Part shown: positions 11,854-20,740 of the stretch, piece by piece
How positions within the stretch are numbered: position 1 is the stretch's first letter
Layout: each line of letters opens with the position of its first letter
DNA from: Streptomyces sp. NBC_01244
Lineage (GTDB): Bacteria; Actinomycetota; Actinomycetes; Streptomycetales; Streptomycetaceae
Direction of reading: 5' to 3'
DNA length: 64,000 nt
NCBI RefSeq assembly: GCF_035987325.1
Contig: NZ_CP108488.1
Location: forward strand, 7,378,001 to 7,442,000
The notes under the pieces: generated by a model
Told to the model about the DNA's origin: nothing
The model's input: only the letters and a program-made list of their open reading frames with translations
The model's database searches: none
Made by a program: the position numbers and the translations under genes

Positions 11854-11895
11854 TCAGCCGAAGAGAGCGCTGCAAGGACTTCGATCGGGACTCAT
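11854..11895 (-). CDS. Putative 13-residue leader peptide of mgtA
   Basis: Encodes MSPDRSPCSALFG. The Shine-Dalgarno AGGAGGT at 11909-11903 is the best in the region and has 8-base spacing. The peptide starts with Pro and Asp codons, as do enterobacterial MgtL leaders, where Pro/Asp/Glu codons destabilise ribosomes at low Mg2+. Its stop is 46 bases before the first arm of the hairpin set, so ribosome position could choose the fold. Function is inferred; a larger open frame (11756-11974, other frame) also covers this stretch and I consider it less likely. Confidence 0.45.
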   Translation of the reverse strand: MSPDRSPCSALFG

Positions 11896-12105
11896 CCCGA
11901 ACACCTCCTCGCGTAGCGCTTGCATGACAGAGGGCGCCCGATCCGGCCGTGAAGACCGTGAAGACCAGCGCCACGGCGACCGTAGCACGATCAGGATGGA
12001 GGTTTCTCTCATACTTATGACCGGTAGTGGCCGATTCGTACTGTGGCGGCCTCTTGACGTCGCGAGGCGCAAAGGCTCGACTTAAGGTTCACAAGTTGGA
12101 GAGAC

Positions 12106-12153
12106 GCCGGGGTCTCGTGTCAGCCGGAGCACGCAGCCGCTGACGACCCCGGC
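12106..12153. promoter_or_regulatory. Large hairpin in rok7B7 upstream region
   Basis: GCCGGGGTC (12106-12114) pairs with GACCCCGGC (12145-12153), and GTCAGC (12119-12124) with GCTGAC (12139-12144). Only a 4-nt bulge interrupts this 15-bp stem. It ends 47 bp before the rok7B7 start and could shape its leader or the divergent mgtA promoter. The rest of 11910-12105 is AT-richer and probably holds both promoters, but I cannot place them. Confidence 0.4.
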
Positions 12154-12200
12154 CGGGGGGCGACGGCTTGCCGTTGCTTATGGGCAGGAGTGGATGAGTC

Positions 12201-13415
12201 GTGCAGACTCCCGGATCGCAGTCTTCACTGCATCGCGCCAATCTGGAGCGCGTCGTACGGGCGGTACGGCTCGCCGGCTCGCTGACCCAGGCGGAGATCG
12301 CCCGGAGCACCGGACTGTCGGCGGCCACGGTCTCCAACATCGTCCGCGAGCTCAAGGAGGCCGGGACGGTCGAGGTCACGGACACATCCGCCGGGGGCAG
12401 GCGGGCGCGCAGCGTCTCGCTCAGCGGTGACGCCGGCATCGTGATCGGCGTGGACTTCGGCCACACCCACCTGCGGGTGGCCGTGGGGAACCTGGCCCAC
12501 CAGGTGCTGGCCGAGGAGTCCGAGCCGCTGGACGTGGACGCTTCCTGGGTCGACGGCTTCGACCGGGCGGAAGCCCTGGTGGGACGGCTCGTCGAGGGCA
12601 TCGGGATCGGCCGCGACAAGGTCATCGGCGTGGGGCTCGGCGTGCCCGGCCCCATCGACCTGGAGTCCGGCACCCTCGGGTCCACCGCGATCCTGCCGGG
12701 CTGGGCCGGGATCAACCCGCGGCGCGAGCTCTCGCAGCGCCTGGGCGTACCGGTGTACGTGGACAACGACGCGAACCTCGGGGCGCTCGGGGAACTCGTT
12801 TGGGGGAGCGGCCGGGGAGTAAAGGACCTGGCCTACATCAAGGTCGCGAGCGGTGTCGGCGCGGGGCTGGTCATCAACGGCCAGATCTACCGGGGACCCG
12901 GCGGCACCGCCGGCGAGATCGGGCACATCACGCTCGACGAATCGGGCCCGGTCTGCCGCTGCGGCAACCGCGGCTGCCTGGAGACCTTCGCCGCCGCCCG
13001 GTACGTGCTGCCGCTCCTGCAGAGCAGCCACGGACCGGAGTTGACGATGGAGCGGGTGGTGGAACTGGCCCGGGGCGGAGACCCCGGCTGCCGTCGTGTC
13101 ATCACGGACGTGGGCCGCCACATCGGCAGTGGTGTGGCCAGTCTGTGCAATCTCCTGAACCCGAGCCGGGTGGTCCTGGGCGGCTCCCTCGCGGACGCCG
13201 GTGAACTGGTCCTGGCTCCCATCCGTGAATCCGTGGGGAGGTACGCGATTCCCAGCGCCGCCCGGCAGTTGTCGGTGCTCACGGGGTCCCTGGGCGGGCG
13301 GGCCGAGGTGCTGGGCGCGCTGGCCCTCGTACTGAGTGAGATGGGCGATTCGACGCTTTTGGCGGAAAATGGAAGTGGAGTGCGGGCTCCCGCCGTCTTG
13401 TCTTCAGTTAGATAA
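12201..13415 (+). CDS. rok7B7: ROK-family regulator Rok7B7
   Basis: A 404-residue winged-HTH plus sugar-kinase-like regulator. The N-terminal HTH (LTQAEIARSTGLSAATVSNIVREL) covers about residues 28-51. The ROK domain shows DFGHTHLRVAVGN, the acidic catalytic-type DNDANLGALGE and the zinc motif CRCGNRGCLE near residue 251. GTG 12201 has AGGAG at 12186-12190. Next to xylFGH this is the known arrangement of S. coelicolor Rok7B7 (SCO6008), which controls xylose uptake and affects antibiotic production and carbon control; the symbol is by synteny. Confidence 0.9.
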   Translation: MQTPGSQSSLHRANLERVVRAVRLAGSLTQAEIARSTGLSAATVSNIVRELKEAGTVEVTDTSAGGRRARSVSLSGDAGIVIGVDFGHTHLRVAVGNLAHQVLAEESEPLDVDASWVDGFDRAEALVGRLVEGIGIGRDKVIGVGLGVPGPIDLESGTLGSTAILPGWAGINPRRELSQRLGVPVYVDNDANLGALGELVWGSGRGVKDLAYIKVASGVGAGLVINGQIYRGPGGTAGEIGHITLDESGPVCRCGNRGCLETFAAARYVLPLLQSSHGPELTMERVVELARGGDPGCRRVITDVGRHIGSGVASLCNLLNPSRVVLGGSLADAGELVLAPIRESVGRYAIPSAARQLSVLTGSLGGRAEVLGALALVLSEMGDSTLLAENGSGVRAPAVLSSVR

Positions 13416-13432
13416 CGAATGGCGTCGTTGTC
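13411..13432. promoter_or_regulatory. Inverted repeat between rok7B7 and xylF
   Basis: GATAACGA-N6-TCGTTGTC has 7 of 8 paired positions and overlaps the rok7B7 stop. The related GACGACAAAC follows at 13456-13465. It is a candidate operator for Rok7B7 at the xyl operon. A separate perfect palindrome, GGCCGCAGTGCTGCGGCC, lies at 13496-13513 just before the xylF ribosome site. Confidence 0.35.
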
Positions 13433-13533
13433 ATCTCGTTAAGCATTCACTCCTTGACGACAAACTCGCGGCCGGGGTTGACTCACATCCACCTCGGCCG
13501 CAGTGCTGCGGCCTCGTCAGGGAGGTTCAAGTA

Positions 13534-14649
13534 ATGAACACGCGTATGCGCAGAGTCGCCGTCGCCGTTGCCGCCGGCACCATGGCCGTCTCGCTTGCCG
13601 CTTGCGGCAGCGCGAAGGAGTCCGGGGACAAGAAGGACAACGCCACCGGCGCGGTCAAGGGCGGCGCGATCAAGGTCGGTCTGCTCCTGCCGGAGAACCA
13701 GACCGCGCGTTACGAGAAGTTCGACAAGCCGCTCATCGAGAAGGCGGTCAAGGACCTGACCGCGGGCAAGGGCGAGGTCGTCTACGCCAACGCCAAGCAG
13801 GACGCGACCACGCAGAACTCGCAGGTCGACACGATGATCACCAACAAGGTGAACGTCCTGATCATCGACGCGGTGGACTCCAAGGCCATTGCCGGCTCGG
13901 TCAAGAAGGCCAAGGAGGCCGGCATCCCGGTCGTGGCCTACGACCGCCTCGCCGAGGGCCCGATCGACGCCTACACCTCCTTCGACAACGAAGAGGTCGG
14001 CAAGGTCCAGGGCAAGGCGCTCCTGGAGGCCCTGGGCGCCAAGGCCAAGGACGGCCAGATCGTCATGATGAACGGCTCCGTCACCGACCCGAACGCCGCG
14101 CTGTTCAAGAAGGGCGCACACTCCGTCCTCGACGGCAACGTGAACGTCGGCAAGGAGTACGACACCGTCGAGTGGAAGCCGGAGAACGCCAACACCAACA
14201 TGGCGGCCGCGCTTTCGGCGCTCGGCAAGGACAAGGTCATCGGCGTCTACTCCGCCAACGACGGCATGGCCGGCGGCATCATCACCGCCCTCAAGGCGGC
14301 CGGCGTGTCCCCCCTGCCCCCGGTCACCGGCCAGGACGCCGAACTCGCCGGTGTGCAGCGGATCGTCGCGGGCGAGCAGTTCATGAGCGTCTACAAGCCG
14401 TACGCCCCCGAGGCCGAGGCCGCCGCGAAGATGGCCGTCGCCCTCGCCAAGGGCGAGTCGATCGCCACCACGGCCACCGCCAAGGTCGACAGCCCCACCA
14501 CCAAGGGCGTCCCGTCCCTGCTGATCCCGGTCATCTCGCTGACCAAGGCGAACGTCAAGGACACCGTCATCCGCGACAACGTCTACACGGTCGACGAGAT
14601 CTGCACCGACAAGTACGCGGCCGCCTGCGCCACCGCCGGCCTGAAGTAA
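13534..14649 (+). CDS. xylF: Xylose ABC transporter substrate-binding lipoprotein
   Basis: A 371-residue periplasmic-binding-protein-like protein of the Peripla_BP_4 (RbsB/XylF) type. The signal peptide ends in lipobox LAAC. The family pattern follows (IKVGLLLPENQTARYEKFDKP, then AGIPVVAYDRLAEG and YSANDGMAGGIITALKAAG), which matches XylF rather than ribose binders. ATG 13534 has GGAGG at 13521-13525. It is first in the xylFGH operon downstream of rok7B7 and captures D-xylose from hemicellulose breakdown. Confidence 0.92.
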   Translation: MNTRMRRVAVAVAAGTMAVSLAACGSAKESGDKKDNATGAVKGGAIKVGLLLPENQTARYEKFDKPLIEKAVKDLTAGKGEVVYANAKQDATTQNSQVDTMITNKVNVLIIDAVDSKAIAGSVKKAKEAGIPVVAYDRLAEGPIDAYTSFDNEEVGKVQGKALLEALGAKAKDGQIVMMNGSVTDPNAALFKKGAHSVLDGNVNVGKEYDTVEWKPENANTNMAAALSALGKDKVIGVYSANDGMAGGIITALKAAGVSPLPPVTGQDAELAGVQRIVAGEQFMSVYKPYAPEAEAAAKMAVALAKGESIATTATAKVDSPTTKGVPSLLIPVISLTKANVKDTVIRDNVYTVDEICTDKYAAACATAGLK

Positions 14650-14656
14650 GGCCCCC

Positions 14657-14732
14657 GCCGCTCGGTCCGCCGAGCGGCCCCCATGCCTGTCCGGCGCTCC
14701 CGCCTCCATCCCGCCACTGGCGGGGCGCCGGA
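14657..14732 (+). terminator. Tandem hairpins between xylF and xylG
   Basis: Hairpin 1 (14657-14678) pairs GCCGCTCGG with CCGAGCGGC. Hairpin 2 (14690-14732) has a 14-bp stem with one bulge (TCCGGCGC-T-CCCGCC with GGCGGG-GCGCCGGA) and is followed by a T-rich stretch. They fill the xylF-xylG gap, where partial termination or 3' protection would raise binding protein over channel subunits. Confidence 0.6.
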
Positions 14733-14815
14733 CAGAAACCTTTCTTTCAAATCCCCCGTGGTCCTGCTCTTTTGCACGACATCCCCGCCGGTCAGGCGGC
14801 AAGGAGATGGTTCAT

Positions 14816-15595
14816 GTGTCCGCTGCGCCCGTACTGGCGTTGCGCGGGGTCTCGAAGCGGTTCGGCGCCGTTCAGGCCCTCACCGACGTAGAACTCGAGA
14901 TCCACTCCGGCGAGGTGGTCGCCCTCGTCGGCGACAACGGCGCCGGTAAGTCCACGCTGGTCAAGACGATCGCCGGCGTGCACCCCATCGATGACGGAGT
15001 CATCGAGTGGGAGGGCCGCCCGGTCTCGATCACCAAGCCCCACGACGCCCAGAACCTGGGCATCGCGACGGTCTACCAGGACCTCGCGCTGTGCGACAAC
15101 ATCGACGTCGTCGGCAACCTCTTCCTGGGACGCGAGCTCAAGCGGCGCGGCATCCTCGACGAGGTGGAGATGGAGCGGCGCGCACGCGAGCTCCTGACCA
15201 CCCTGTCCATCCGGATCCCCAGTGTCCGCATCCCGATCGCCTCGCTCTCCGGCGGTCAGCGCCAGACCGTGGCGATCGCCCGCTCCATGCTGGGCGAGCC
15301 CCAGCTCGTGATCCTCGACGAACCCACCGCCGCCCTCGGCGTCGAGCAGACCGCACAGGTGCTCGACCTGGTCGAGCGGCTGCGCGAGCGCGGTCACGCC
15401 GTCATCCTCATCAGCCACAACATGGCCGATGTGAAGGCCGTGGCCGACAAGGTGGCCGTCCTGCGGCTGGGCCGCAACAACGGCGTCTTCTCCGTGAAGG
15501 ACACGTCGCAGGAAGAGATCATCTCCGCCATCACCGGGGCCACGGACAACGCCGTGACCCGCCGGGCGGCCCGCACAGGGGAGGCCCGCAAGTGA
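14816..15595 (+). CDS. xylG: Xylose ABC transporter ATP-binding protein
   Basis: This ATPase of the xylose importer shows Walker A (GDNGAGKST), the signature LSGGQRQ and Walker B (LVILDEPT). It is 259 residues with a single nucleotide-binding domain, half the size of the tandem-domain XylG/RbsA of enterobacteria, so it must act as a homodimer. GTG 14816 is the start: AAGGAG at 14801-14806 is 9 bases away, whereas ATG 14807 would touch the ribosome site. It overlaps xylH by 4 bp (GTGA). Confidence 0.93.
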   Translation: MSAAPVLALRGVSKRFGAVQALTDVELEIHSGEVVALVGDNGAGKSTLVKTIAGVHPIDDGVIEWEGRPVSITKPHDAQNLGIATVYQDLALCDNIDVVGNLFLGRELKRRGILDEVEMERRARELLTTLSIRIPSVRIPIASLSGGQRQTVAIARSMLGEPQLVILDEPTAALGVEQTAQVLDLVERLRERGHAVILISHNMADVKAVADKVAVLRLGRNNGVFSVKDTSQEEIISAITGATDNAVTRRAARTGEARK

Positions 15596-16863
15596 GCACC
15601 CAACACATAGACCCCGTCAACCCGGCTGCCGCCCACGACGCCATCCCGGCCGTGGACCCCCGCCTGCTCGTCCGCGAGCAGGGCTTCGCCGGGTACGTGA
15701 ACGAGTTCGGCCGCAAGCTCAAGGCCGGCGACCTGGGCTCCGTGCCCGTCGTTCTCGGCCTGATCATCATCTGGAGCATCTTCCAGGGCCTGAACTCGAA
15801 CTTCCTCGGCGCCGAGAACCTCACCAACATCGCGATCACGATGACGGCCACCGGCATGATGGCGGTCGGCATCATCTTCGTCCTGCTGCTCGGTGAGATC
15901 GACCTCTCGGTCGGCTCGGTCAGCGGCGTCTCCGGTGCGATCGTGGCCGTCCTCTCGGTCACCAACGGCGTCAACGAATGGCTGGCCATCCTCGCGGCGA
16001 TCGCCGGAGGCGCCCTGATCGGCTCCCTCCACGGCTTCTTCTTCGCCAAGATCGGCGCCCCGGCCTTCGCCGTCACCCTGTCGGGCCTGCTCTTCTGGTC
16101 CGGCGCCATGCTGCAGATCCTCGGCAGCAACGGCACGATCAACCTCGACTCCGAGGGCGTGGTCGGGCAGCTGACCACGTACTTCTTCTCGGACGTGGCC
16201 GTCGGCTACGGGCTCGCCGCCCTCGCCGTGGTGGCGTACTTCCTCGCCACGTTCTCCGACAACCGGCGCCGCGCGGCCGCAGGGGTGCCCTCCCGGCCGC
16301 TCGGCGAGATCCTGCTGCGCACCGGGCTCCTCGCGGTGTTCACCTTCGGTCCGGCCATGGTGTTCAACCAGTACAAGGGCCTGCCGCTGGCGATCGTGCT
16401 CTTCCTGCTGGCCCTGGTCGGCACGGACTTCCTCCTGCGGCGCACCACCTTCGGCCGCCAGGTCTTCGCCCTCGGCGGCAGCGTCGAGGCCTCCCGGCGC
16501 GCCGGCATCAACGTCAACCGGGTCCGGATCACGGTCTTCGCGATCGCCGGCACCTTCGCGGCGATCGGCGGCCTCTTCTGGGCCTCCAAGATCGCGGCGG
16601 CGAACCAGAGCGCCGGCGCCGGCGACCTGCTGATGAACGTGATCGCGGCGGCCGTCATCGGCGGCACCAGCCTCTTCGGCGGCCGCGGCCGGACCTGGAA
16701 CGCCCTCCTCGGCGTCATGGTCATCACCTCCATCCAGTACGGTCTGGCCCTGGAGGGAATCGCGACGCCGATCCAGTACATGATCACCGGCGCGGTCCTC
16801 CTCGCCACCGTGGTGATCGACTCGGTCACCCGCAAGACGCAGAAGACGGCCGGGCGCGCCTGA
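15592..16863 (+). CDS. xylH: Xylose ABC transporter permease
   Basis: A 423-residue BPD_transp_2 (RbsC/XylH-type) membrane protein with about ten hydrophobic segments. It has the family motifs GEIDLSVGSVSG near residue 100 and NRVRITVFAIAGTFAAIGG in the second half. GTG 15592 overlaps the xylG stop as GTGA, so translation is coupled. Confidence 0.93.
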   Translation: MSTQHIDPVNPAAAHDAIPAVDPRLLVREQGFAGYVNEFGRKLKAGDLGSVPVVLGLIIIWSIFQGLNSNFLGAENLTNIAITMTATGMMAVGIIFVLLLGEIDLSVGSVSGVSGAIVAVLSVTNGVNEWLAILAAIAGGALIGSLHGFFFAKIGAPAFAVTLSGLLFWSGAMLQILGSNGTINLDSEGVVGQLTTYFFSDVAVGYGLAALAVVAYFLATFSDNRRRAAAGVPSRPLGEILLRTGLLAVFTFGPAMVFNQYKGLPLAIVLFLLALVGTDFLLRRTTFGRQVFALGGSVEASRRAGINVNRVRITVFAIAGTFAAIGGLFWASKIAAANQSAGAGDLLMNVIAAAVIGGTSLFGGRGRTWNALLGVMVITSIQYGLALEGIATPIQYMITGAVLLATVVIDSVTRKTQKTAGRA

Positions 16864-16905
16864 CCGGCGTGCGCGGAGCGTGAAACGGCGGTAAGAACCG
16901 TCACA

Positions 16906-16937
16906 GTGCCCGGTGCCACTCATATGGTGCCGGGCAC
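16906..16937 (+). terminator. Terminator after xylH
   Basis: GTGCCCGG pairs with CCGGGCAC, with an inner CCA/TGG pair, 42 bp after xylH. There is no T tail, which is common in Streptomyces. The following 180 bp up to dxs should hold the dxs promoter; I could not identify it. Confidence 0.55.
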
Positions 16938-17114
16938 CTGCGCGTGGGCGTGTACGTACAGATGTGCGGGTATGCACCCTTTTGGGGGGTGTGGCTCCGT
17001 GCGGATGTGTACAGGTATGACAAAGGTGTGACCTGACCGGGACCGCGCTTCACTTACGCCCAACCGGCGAACATTAGACTCGGCAGACCAGCAAGCGACT
17101 GCAAGGAGGCACGG

Positions 17115-19031
17115 GTGCTGCTGACCCGCATCAAGGGACCGCGCGATCTGGACCGGCTCAGCCAGGAGGAGCTCGACCGGCTCGCCGCAGAGATCAGGAC
17201 CTTCCTCGTCGACGCCGTCTCCAAGACCGGCGGGCACCTCGGCCCCAACCTCGGTGTCGTCGAGCTGACGATCGCTCTGCACAGGGTGTTCGACTCGCCC
17301 AAGGACAAGGTCCTCTTCGACACCGGCCACCAGGCCTACGTGCACAAGCTGCTCACCGGCCGCCAGGACTTCGGCGGCCTGCGCACGAAGGGCGGCCTGT
17401 CGGGCTACCCCTCGCGCGCCGAGTCCGACCACGACGTGATCGAGAACTCGCACGCGTCCACCGTGCTGGGCTGGGCCGACGGCTTCGCGAAGGCCAACGA
17501 GGTGCTCGGCAAGGAGGACCACCACGTCGCGGCGGTCATCGGCGACGGAGCCCTCACCGGCGGCATGGCCTGGGAGGCGCTGAACAACATCGCCGCCGCC
17601 AAGGACCGCCCCCTGGTGATCGTCGTCAACGACAACGAGCGCTCGTACGGCCCCACCATCGGCGGCCTCGCGAACCACCTGGCCACCCTGCGCACCACGG
17701 ACGGCTACGAGCGCTTCCTGGCCCGCGGCAAGGACCTCCTGGAGCGCACCCCGGTCGTCGGGAAGCCCCTCTACGAGACCCTGCACGGCGCCAAGAAGGG
17801 CCTCAAGGACTTCATCGCCCCGCAGGGCATGTTCGAGGACCTGGGCCTGAAGTACATCGGCCCCATCGACGGCCACGACATCGAGGCCCTGGAATCGGCC
17901 CTGCAGCGCGCCAAGCGCTTCAGCGGACCGGTCATCGTGCACTGCCTCACCCAGAAGGGCCGGGGCTACGAGCCGGCCGTCCAGGACGAGGCGGACCGCT
18001 TCCACGCGGTCGGCGTGATCCACCCGGACACCGGCCTGCCCGTCTCCACGGACGCCGCCAGCTGGACCTCCGTCTTCGCCGACGAGATGGTCAAGCTGGG
18101 CCGGGAGCGCAAGGACATCGTCGCCATCACCGCGGCCATGCTCCAGCCCGTCGGCCTGAAGAAGTTCGCGGACGCCTACCCGGACCGGATCTTCGACGTC
18201 GGCATCGCCGAACAGCACGGCGCCACTTCGGCGGCGGGCCTGGCCTCCGGCGGCGCCCACCCGGTCTTCGCGGTGTACGCGACCTTCCTCAACCGCGCCT
18301 TCGACCAGGTCCTGATGGACGTGGCCCTGCACAAGTGCGGCGTCACCTTCGTCCTGGACCGTGCCGGTGTCACCGGCACCGACGGCGCCTCCCACAACGG
18401 CATGTGGGACATGTCCATCCTCCAGGTGGTGCCGGGCCTGCGCCTGGCGGCCCCGCGCGACGCCGAGCAGCTGCGCGCGCAGCTGAACGAGGCCGTCCTG
18501 GTGAAGGACGCGCCGACCGTCGTGCGCTTCTCCAAGGGCGTCGTCGGCCCGGCCGTGCCGGCCGTCGGTAGGATCGGCGGCATGGACGTGCTGCGCCGTC
18601 CGGCCGACGAGGTCACCCGTCCGGACGTACTGCTCGTCTCGGTCGGAGCGCTCGCCCCGATGTGCCTGGAGATCGCCGACCTCCTCGACAAGCAGGGGAT
18701 CTCCACGACCGTGGTCGACCCGCGCTGGGTCAAGCCGGTGGACGAGGCCCTGGCCCCGCTCGCCGACGGCCACCGGGTGGTCGTCACCGTCGAGGACAAC
18801 AGCCGTACCGGCGGTGTGGGCTCCGCCGTCGCGCAGGCACTGCGGGACGCGGGGGTCGACGTACCGCTGCGTGACTTCGGCATTCCGCAGCGGTTCCTGG
18901 ACCATGCCACGCGCAAGGAGGTCATGGCCGAGATCGGTCTGACCGCCCCGGACATCGCGCGGCAGGTCACGGGCCTGGTGGCCAAGCTGGACGGGCGCTA
19001 TGACAGCGAGCCGGCCGCCGCCGTCGACTGA
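17115..19031 (+). CDS. dxs: 1-deoxy-D-xylulose-5-phosphate synthase
   Basis: The first enzyme of the MEP isoprenoid pathway, joining pyruvate and glyceraldehyde 3-phosphate with thiamine diphosphate. At 638 residues it is full length. The ThDP motif GDGALTGG starts near residue 142, [16 protein letters not shown] lies in the N-terminal domain, and the transketolase pyrimidine-binding part has [19 protein letters not shown] 17115 has AAGGAGG at 17103-17109. Streptomycetes often carry a second dxs, so this copy need not be the only one. Confidence 0.97.
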   Translation: MLLTRIKGPRDLDRLSQEELDRLAAEIRTFLVDAVSKTGGHLGPNLGVVELTIALHRVFDSPKDKVLFDTGHQAYVHKLLTGRQDFGGLRTKGGLSGYPSRAESDHDVIENSHASTVLGWADGFAKANEVLGKEDHHVAAVIGDGALTGGMAWEALNNIAAAKDRPLVIVVNDNERSYGPTIGGLANHLATLRTTDGYERFLARGKDLLERTPVVGKPLYETLHGAKKGLKDFIAPQGMFEDLGLKYIGPIDGHDIEALESALQRAKRFSGPVIVHCLTQKGRGYEPAVQDEADRFHAVGVIHPDTGLPVSTDAASWTSVFADEMVKLGRERKDIVAITAAMLQPVGLKKFADAYPDRIFDVGIAEQHGATSAAGLASGGAHPVFAVYATFLNRAFDQVLMDVALHKCGVTFVLDRAGVTGTDGASHNGMWDMSILQVVPGLRLAAPRDAEQLRAQLNEAVLVKDAPTVVRFSKGVVGPAVPAVGRIGGMDVLRRPADEVTRPDVLLVSVGALAPMCLEIADLLDKQGISTTVVDPRWVKPVDEALAPLADGHRVVVTVEDNSRTGGVGSAVAQALRDAGVDVPLRDFGIPQRFLDHATRKEVMAEIGLTAPDIARQVTGLVAKLDGRYDSEPAAAVD

Positions 19032-19060
19032 GCCCGACTGATCATCTGCGGTTGCACGCC

Positions 19061-19108
19061 ACGGGCCGGGAGGTTCACCCTTGGAGGGTGGGCCTTCCGG
19101 CCCGTTTC
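19061..19108 (+). terminator. dxs terminator
   Basis: A near-continuous stem of about 20 bp including G-U pairs (ACGGGCCGG ... AGG ... CACCC with GGGTG ... CCT ... CCGGCCCGT) around TTGGA, then TTTCGTTTCG. Confidence 0.85.
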
Positions 19109-19142
19109 GTTTCGATGCGGTCTGCCCTGCGGAGGTGCGTCG

Positions 19143-20657
19143 GTGAGTAGGAACCAGAACGGTCCCTTCCGTACCAAATCAGTCGAACAGTCGATCCTCG
19201 ACACGGAAGAGCCGGAACACGCGCTCAAGAAGTCGCTCTCCTCCTGGGACCTGACCGTCTTCGGCGTCGGCGTGATCATCGGCACCGGCATCTTCGTCCT
19301 CACGGGCAAGGTCGCCAAGGAGACCGCCGGACCCTCCACGGCCCTCGCGTTCGTCGCCGCCGGTATCGTGTGCGCGCTCGCCGCCCTGTGCTACGCCGAG
19401 TTCGCCTCCACCGTCCCGGTGGCCGGATCCGCGTACACCTTCTCGTACTCCTCGATCGGCGAGCTGCCCGCCTGGATCATCGGCTGGGACCTCGTGCTGG
19501 AGTTCGCGCTCGGCACCGCGGTCGTCGCCGTCGGCTGGTCGGGGTACGTCCGCTCGCTCATGGACAACGCGGGCCTCCACCTGCCCGCCTCGCTCCAGGG
19601 GCCCGACGTTCCGGGCGGCACCTTCGACCTGCTCGCCTTCATCCTGGTCCTGGTGCTCACCGCGATCCTGGTCGTCGGGGTGAAGCTGTCCGCGCGGATC
19701 ACCGCGGTGGTCGTCGCGATCAAGGTCACGGTGGTGCTCATCGTGATCATCGCGGGCGCGTTCTTCATCACGAAGTCCAACTACACGCCGTTCATCCCGC
19801 CGGCCGAACCCCAGACGGGCGGCTCCGGACTGGATGCCCCGCTCGTCCAGCTCCTCTTCGGCTACGAGCCCACCAACTTCGGCATCATGGGCATCTTCAC
19901 CGCCGCCTCCGTGGTCTTCTTCGCCTTCATCGGCTTCGACGTGGTGGCCACCGCCGCCGAGGAGACCAAGCTCCCGCAGCGGGACATGCCGCGCGGCATC
20001 CTCGGCTCGCTGATCATCTGCACCGTGCTCTACGTGGCGGTCTCGATCGTGGTGACCGGCATGCAGAACTACAAGGAGCTCTCCGTCAGCGCCCCGCTGG
20101 CCGACGCCTTCAAATCCGCCGGCCATCCGGTCTACGGAGGCATCATCAGCTTCGGCGCGGCGGTGGGCCTGACCACGGTCTGCATGATCCTGCTGCTCGG
20201 CCAGACCCGGGTGTTCTTCGCGATGAGCCGCGACGGACTGCTGCCGCGGTTCTTCTCGCGGACCCACCCGAAGTTCCGTACGCCCTACCGGCCGACCATC
20301 CTGCTCGGCGGGATCATCGCGATCGTCGCCGGCTTCACCAGCATCAACGAGCTGGCGACCCTGGTGAACATCGGCACGCTCTTCGCCTTCGTCGTCGTCG
20401 CGCTCGGCGTGATGGTCCTGCGCCGCACCCGGCCCGACCTGCACCGGGCCTTCCGCACCCCGTGGGTGCCGCTGGTGCCCATCCTGTCGATCGCCGCGTC
20501 GGTCTGGCTGATGCTGAACCTGCCGGCCGAGACCTGGCTGCGCTTCGGGATCTGGATGGTGATCGGCATCGCCGTCTACTTCCTCTACGGGAAGCAGCAC
20601 AGCCGGCTGGGCCGGGGCGAGGGCATGACGCCGAACCCGGCGCGCGAGGGCCGTTGA
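19143..20657 (+). CDS. APC-family amino acid permease
   Basis: A 504-residue amino acid/polyamine/organocation transporter of the cationic amino acid (CAT/YfnA) type with about twelve membrane helices. The helix 1 substrate motif VGVIIGTGIFVLTGKVA near residue 40 and IGFDVVATAAEETKLPQRDMPRGI in the middle are typical of this group. GTG 19143 has GGAGG at 19131-19135. It stands alone between two strong terminators. Substrate is not predictable beyond amino acids. Confidence 0.92.
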   Translation: MSRNQNGPFRTKSVEQSILDTEEPEHALKKSLSSWDLTVFGVGVIIGTGIFVLTGKVAKETAGPSTALAFVAAGIVCALAALCYAEFASTVPVAGSAYTFSYSSIGELPAWIIGWDLVLEFALGTAVVAVGWSGYVRSLMDNAGLHLPASLQGPDVPGGTFDLLAFILVLVLTAILVVGVKLSARITAVVVAIKVTVVLIVIIAGAFFITKSNYTPFIPPAEPQTGGSGLDAPLVQLLFGYEPTNFGIMGIFTAASVVFFAFIGFDVVATAAEETKLPQRDMPRGILGSLIICTVLYVAVSIVVTGMQNYKELSVSAPLADAFKSAGHPVYGGIISFGAAVGLTTVCMILLLGQTRVFFAMSRDGLLPRFFSRTHPKFRTPYRPTILLGGIIAIVAGFTSINELATLVNIGTLFAFVVVALGVMVLRRTRPDLHRAFRTPWVPLVPILSIAASVWLMLNLPAETWLRFGIWMVIGIAVYFLYGKQHSRLGRGEGMTPNPAREGR

Positions 20658-20663
20658 ACGCGT

Positions 20664-20727
20664 CGGCTCACCACGCCGACGAGCCCCGGCGCCCATGGGG
20701 GCCGGGGCTCGTCGGCGTCGTGAGCCG
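20664..20727. terminator. Very long bidirectional terminator
   Basis: A stem of about 27 bp with one mismatch (CGGCTCAC...GAGCCCCGGC with GCCGGGGCTC...GTGAGCCG) around a 10-nt loop. It lies between the convergent permease and LCP genes and serves both. Confidence 0.9.
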
Positions 20728-20740
20728 GAGGCGGGGTGTG

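Noticed and set aside
11756..11974. 72-codon minus frame covering the mgtA leader
   Set aside because: Its GTG start lacks a good ribosome site and its composition is noisy; the 13-codon ORF has the strong AGGAGG. Not fully excluded.
11598..12000. M-box (ykoK) Mg2+ riboswitch in mgtA leader
   Set aside because: I could not find the conserved core; the visible structures fit an attenuator instead. A covariance-model search would settle it.
15007..15591. In-frame upstream extension of xylH through xylG
   Set aside because: The stretch overlaps xylG and reads as Arg/Pro-rich noise; GTG 15592 with a GTGA overlap is the natural start.
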